Assembly: GCF_900109375.1 (NCBI RefSeq) | Contig: NZ_FOAB01000009.1 | Coordinates: forward strand, 1 to 64,000 | Reading direction: 5' to 3' | DNA length: 64,000 nucleotides | Source of the DNA: Aquimarina amphilecti | Lineage (GTDB): Bacteria > Bacteroidota > Bacteroidia > Flavobacteriales > Flavobacteriaceae | Shown: in pieces, positions 62,783-64,000 of the stretch | Numbering within the stretch: position 1 is the stretch's first letter | How the letters are laid out: the number at the start of each line of letters is the position of its first letter | The notes under the pieces: model-generated | Told to the model about the DNA's origin: nothing | Seen by the model: only the letters and a program-made list of their open reading frames with translations | The model's database searches: none | Program-made: the position numbers and the translations under genes

Positions 62783-63478
62783 TTGGATAAAACAAAATTA
62801 GCATATAAGTTATTATATATTTCTGGAGCTATATTATTGCTTACATCTATCTTTAATGAACCTTTGTTGGTTTATTCTAAGACTCTAGTGATTTTTTCGA
62901 TTTCTTTTTTTTACTTCGTCAAAGTAAAAAGGGTAAATTACCTGGTAATAGTAGCTTTGCTTTTGGTTTTAGCGGCAGAGGTTTTATCTGTAATAGACTT
63001 TAAAAAATATTTTAGGATAATTAATATTCTTATGTCATTTTATTATTGTCTTAATATGATGCTTCTGTGGAAAAGTTTAAAAAAAGTCAAAATACAATTT
63101 AAAAGAATTTTTACGGCCCAATTGGCTATTACTATGGGGTTGATTACATATGTCGTTTATTCTGTAGCGGATATGATTTCGCTTAATGTAGGCGAAGATC
63201 AATTGTATCTTAATATTCTAATTATCTTATTTATATTTTTTATAGGTTTTTGTTACTATATATATCTAAACAGTAAAACAGTTGTTAGTTCGTCTCTAAT
63301 GATAGCGGCATCTTGTTTTCTAATTGTGAATATTCTAACGATACTTAATAAGATGTACGTGTATCTGGATATATTTGTTGTTATCACAAATGTTTTGCAA
63401 TTATTCGGACATTACTTTTTGGTGAAGTTTTTTGTAGAACAAGAAGACTTAAAGCCAGATGATGTAGAGTTTTTTTAA
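62783..63478 (+). CDS. YhhN-like membrane protein (array member 3, catalytic sites lost)
   Basis: 231 aa from a TTG start at 62783. Multi-pass topology as in members 1 and 2, but the SD…LDKF part is FLIVNILTILNKM, so the acidic residues are gone. It may be a structural or regulatory paralogue or on the way to loss. Starts 19 bases after member 2. Confidence 0.78.
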   Translation: MDKTKLAYKLLYISGAILLLTSIFNEPLLVYSKTLVIFSISFFYFVKVKRVNYLVIVALLLVLAAEVLSVIDFKKYFRIINILMSFYYCLNMMLLWKSLKKVKIQFKRIFTAQLAITMGLITYVVYSVADMISLNVGEDQLYLNILIILFIFFIGFCYYIYLNSKTVVSSSLMIAASCFLIVNILTILNKMYVYLDIFVVITNVLQLFGHYFLVKFFVEQEDLKPDDVEFF

Positions 63479-63532
63479 TTTAATCGTTGATAATTAGTAT
63501 TTTAAATGCATATTAAGATTGACTAAAAACTT

Positions 63533-64000
63533 TTGAAGACATTGAGATTTGTTAAGTTATCATACGCATTATTCTATTTTTCTTATATAGTCGTTATTAT
63601 TGTAGCTTTGTTTTTCGACAGAATTCACCTGATATATGTAAAGCCATTAGTTCCAATTTCTCTCATATTTATATATGTAATCAATAGTAAGTCTGTGAAT
63701 TTTTTTTTCATTATAAGCATGATAGTTATTGCTGTTAATGATACATTGGTTTATATTGATTTTGATAAATATTTTGACATAGTGGGGCTTCTTATTGTAT
63801 CATTTTATTTAATAAATGTATTTTTATTGAGAAATTATATTTCTTTAAAAGATATTAAATTCAAGGAATTTGTTTCTTTTCCTATCATTATAAGCTTTGT
63901 TTTGATATCATATCTTATTTTTTCAGTGTCTCAGTTAGTAATTCCTGTTCTTGTAGATTCAATTTTTACTTTTTTCATGATTCTTTTGGTGCTTCTTTTT
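63533..64000 (+). CDS. YhhN-like membrane protein (array member 4, cut by window end)
   Basis: Frame open from a TTG at 63533 to the last base (156 codons). Begins MKTLRFVKLSYALFYFSY, hydrophobic throughout with segments such as YVKPLVPISLIFIYVINSKS and VNDTLVYIDFDKYFDIVGLL, matching the layout of members 1-3 in order of helices. Partial, because the window ends before the C-terminus. No ATG start is available, so the TTG is provisional. Confidence 0.7.
   Translation, partial: MKTLRFVKLSYALFYFSYIVVIIVALFFDRIHLIYVKPLVPISLIFIYVINSKSVNFFFIISMIVIAVNDTLVYIDFDKYFDIVGLLIVSFYLINVFLLRNYISLKDIKFKEFVSFPIIISFVLISYLIFSVSQLVIPVLVDSIFTFFMILLVLLF

Overview
The window reads as chromosomal DNA of a marine-type Flavobacteriaceae (Bacteroidota). 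This rests on strong AT richness, promoters of the TTG / TAnnTTTG kind (best at 41770-41799), many short lipoproteins, a TonB receptor paired with a DUF4249 lipoprotein, TPR-fused two-component and AraC regulators, and small double-glycine peptide precursors. The genus cannot be fixed from sequence alone; Aquimarina-like is a guess.

Layout. 1-344: end of an rRNA operon (23S tail, 5S, terminator). 407-4578: dinB-dnaE translesion polymerase pair on the minus strand, without an adjacent lexA. 4745-6362: a secreted coiled-coil protein and a DinB/YfiT-like protein on either side of an inverted repeat. 6684-15255: a regulatory island of two tandem TPR histidine kinases, a LytTR response regulator, three class I lanthipeptide-type precursors with no modification enzymes nearby, a TPR-AraC regulator and a receiver-less LytTR protein. 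A perfect 20-bp palindrome, TTGAAATTTATAAATTTCAA, occurs on both sides of the AraC gene. 15333-19240: secreted, outer-membrane and LRR proteins, then two further GG-leader Cys peptides.

19504-28421 is a type VI secretion cargo operon: VgrG, an unknown adaptor-like protein, a PAAR-like/RHS protein ending in a predicted HNH-type nuclease, a SUKH immunity protein and a Lys-rich protein. No T6SS structural genes are in the window. 28766-37976: envelope genes, murQ, a TonB receptor with a DUF4249 partner, and an ECF sigma / anti-sigma / DUF4097 / barrel operon. 38153-61271: mostly housekeeping genes (icd, rplS, trmD, gap, degQ-like, dapF, mltG, dnaA, ribD, prmC, ligA and others). 61271-64000: a tandem array of at least four YhhN-like membrane proteins, the last cut by the window edge.

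The most interesting part is 6684-15255, with the extra peptides at 18881-19240. Small GG-leader peptides sit among sensor kinases and LytTR regulators, the arrangement used by Gram-positive peptide pheromone systems, but built from Bacteroidota parts (TPR sensors and lanthipeptide-type leaders). The idea that the peptides are signals, or that they are regulated by these sensors, is inference from gene order and a shared palindrome.
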